Positions 63,364-64,000 of a stretch of DNA of 64,000 bases are shown piece after piece (positions within the stretch are counted from its first letter, which is position 1; every line of letters begins with the position of its first letter). The DNA is from Neorhizobium sp. Its GTDB lineage: Bacteria > Pseudomonadota > Alphaproteobacteria > Rhizobiales > Rhizobiaceae. A program made the translations under genes and the position numbers. The stretch is from NCBI GenBank assembly GCA_028283725.1, contig JAPWKC010000003.1, positions 682,001-746,000 of the forward strand. Reading direction: 5' to 3'. The notes under the pieces were generated by a model, which saw nothing but the letters and a program-made list of their open reading frames with translations, had not been told where the DNA came from and searched no databases.

Positions 63364-64000
63364 TCAAACCTTTGCCGGATTGTCCGTCTTGCCCGCGGCG
63401 GCCCTGGTCGAGGCTGCCGTGCGGCGGGCGCGGATGATCGCCCAGATGCCGAGAAGGATCATCGGCAGCGACAGGACCTGACCCATGGTCAGCCAGTTGG
63501 TACCGAGCAGGTAGCCGAGCTGCGCATCGGGCTCGCGGAAGAATTCCACGAAGATGCGCGACAGGCCGTAGCCGATGATGAAAATGCCGGAAATCGTGCC
63601 GGGTACGCGCAGCGCCTTGAAGCCGAGCGCCAGAACGCCGAGGACGATCAGGAGCACGATGCCTTCCAGCCCTGCTTCGTAAAGCTGGCTCGGATGGCGC
63701 GGGAAGGGACCGCCGGTCGGGAAGACGATCGCCCAGGGCATGCTGCTCAAGCGTCCCCAGAGTTCGCCGTTGATGAAGTTGGCGATGCGGCCGAAAAACA
63801 GGCCAAGCGGCACGACGGTCGCGACCGTATCGAACATCGACCAGACGGGAATGTTATTGCGGCGGGCAAAGATCAGCATGGCAAGCGTCGAGCCGATCAG
63901 GCCGCCATGGAAGGACATGCCGCCATTCCAGATCTGCAGCGCCTTCCATGGGTCGGCGGCATAAACGGGCAGGTCGTAGAACAGCACGTAGCCCGTGCGC
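63364..64000 (-). CDS. lgt: Prolipoprotein diacylglyceryl transferase, 5' end outside window
   Basis: The last 212 residues are visible. They include [20 protein letters not shown] and [20 protein letters not shown], then [16 protein letters not shown] and [14 protein letters not shown], the Lgt signature. Lgt transfers diacylglycerol from phosphatidylglycerol to lipobox cysteines in the inner membrane. The gene extends beyond the window's right end. It is followed by the MidA-type gene and pgeF in an apparent operon. Confidence 0.96.
   Translation of the reverse strand, partial: RTGYVLFYDLPVYAADPWKALQIWNGGMSFHGGLIGSTLAMLIFARRNNIPVWSMFDTVATVVPLGLFFGRIANFINGELWGRLSSMPWAIVFPTGGPFPRHPSQLYEAGLEGIVLLIVLGVLALGFKALRVPGTISGIFIIGYGLSRIFVEFFREPDAQLGYLLGTNWLTMGQVLSLPMILLGIWAIIRARRTAASTRAAAGKTDNPAKV

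Overview
The window looks like ordinary chromosome from an alphaproteobacterium of the Rhizobiaceae or a close relative (order Hyphomicrobiales). The evidence is high GC content, the long alphaproteobacterial form of 2-isopropylmalate synthase, a complete petABC (cytochrome bc1) operon, the MoxR/DUF58/DUF4159 operon, the grouping of rplY, pth, ychF and prs, and dispersed copies of the short intergenic element typical of Rhizobium-like genomes. No tRNA, rRNA, CRISPR array, prophage or insertion sequence was found.

Layout. 1-1457: the end of a BenE-type transporter and a BrnT/BrnA toxin-antitoxin pair. 1522-3560: leuA, preceded by a promoter, a leucine-rich leader peptide and hairpins that together look like a transcription attenuator. 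3928-5294: an ECF sigma factor with its membrane anti-sigma factor. 5373-12955: single-gene functions, namely a phosphoesterase, a NUDIX protein, a glycosyltransferase-methyltransferase fusion, a glutathionyl-hydroquinone reductase, three GNAT acetyltransferases, RsmJ and an RluA-type pseudouridine synthase. 13154-20207: a four-gene leftward MoxR-DUF58-DUF4159-membrane protein operon. 20436-23151: DUF1285, a NUDIX CoA pyrophosphatase and CCA-adding enzyme, coupled by ATGA overlaps. 23336-28690: a polyol permease-like MFS protein, a long AT-richer gap, DUF1059, a small unknown gene, hemF, a small conserved gene and a HigBA-type toxin-antitoxin pair.

28777-39878: a Na/Pi cotransporter-like protein, TrmL, two similar ABC exporters flanking a chemoreceptor and an acyltransferase, and a membrane endonuclease/phosphatase-fold protein. 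40333-43351: petABC. 43467-49243: apt, a LysE exporter, two MaoC-like dehydratases downstream of ychF, VapBC, clpS and prmB. 49373-54617: pth and rplY, separated by a periplasmic binding protein and a GGDEF-EAL protein. 54955-64000: an MHYT-GGDEF-EAL protein, a small zinc ribbon, prs, a lipoprotein, a creatinase-fold M24 protein, pgeF, a MidA-type methyltransferase and the end of lgt.

The most unusual property is a recurring pattern of short degenerate tandem repeats, mostly with a 12- or 15-base period and therefore frame-neutral. They lie at gene ends and in intergenic gaps: DUF1285, DUF58 and DUF4159 proteins, cytochrome b, cytochrome c1, the MHYT protein, the lipoprotein near prs, and the gaps after hemF, rluA and pgeF. 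The unit sequence differs at nearly every locus, so this looks like repeated local duplication rather than one mobile element.
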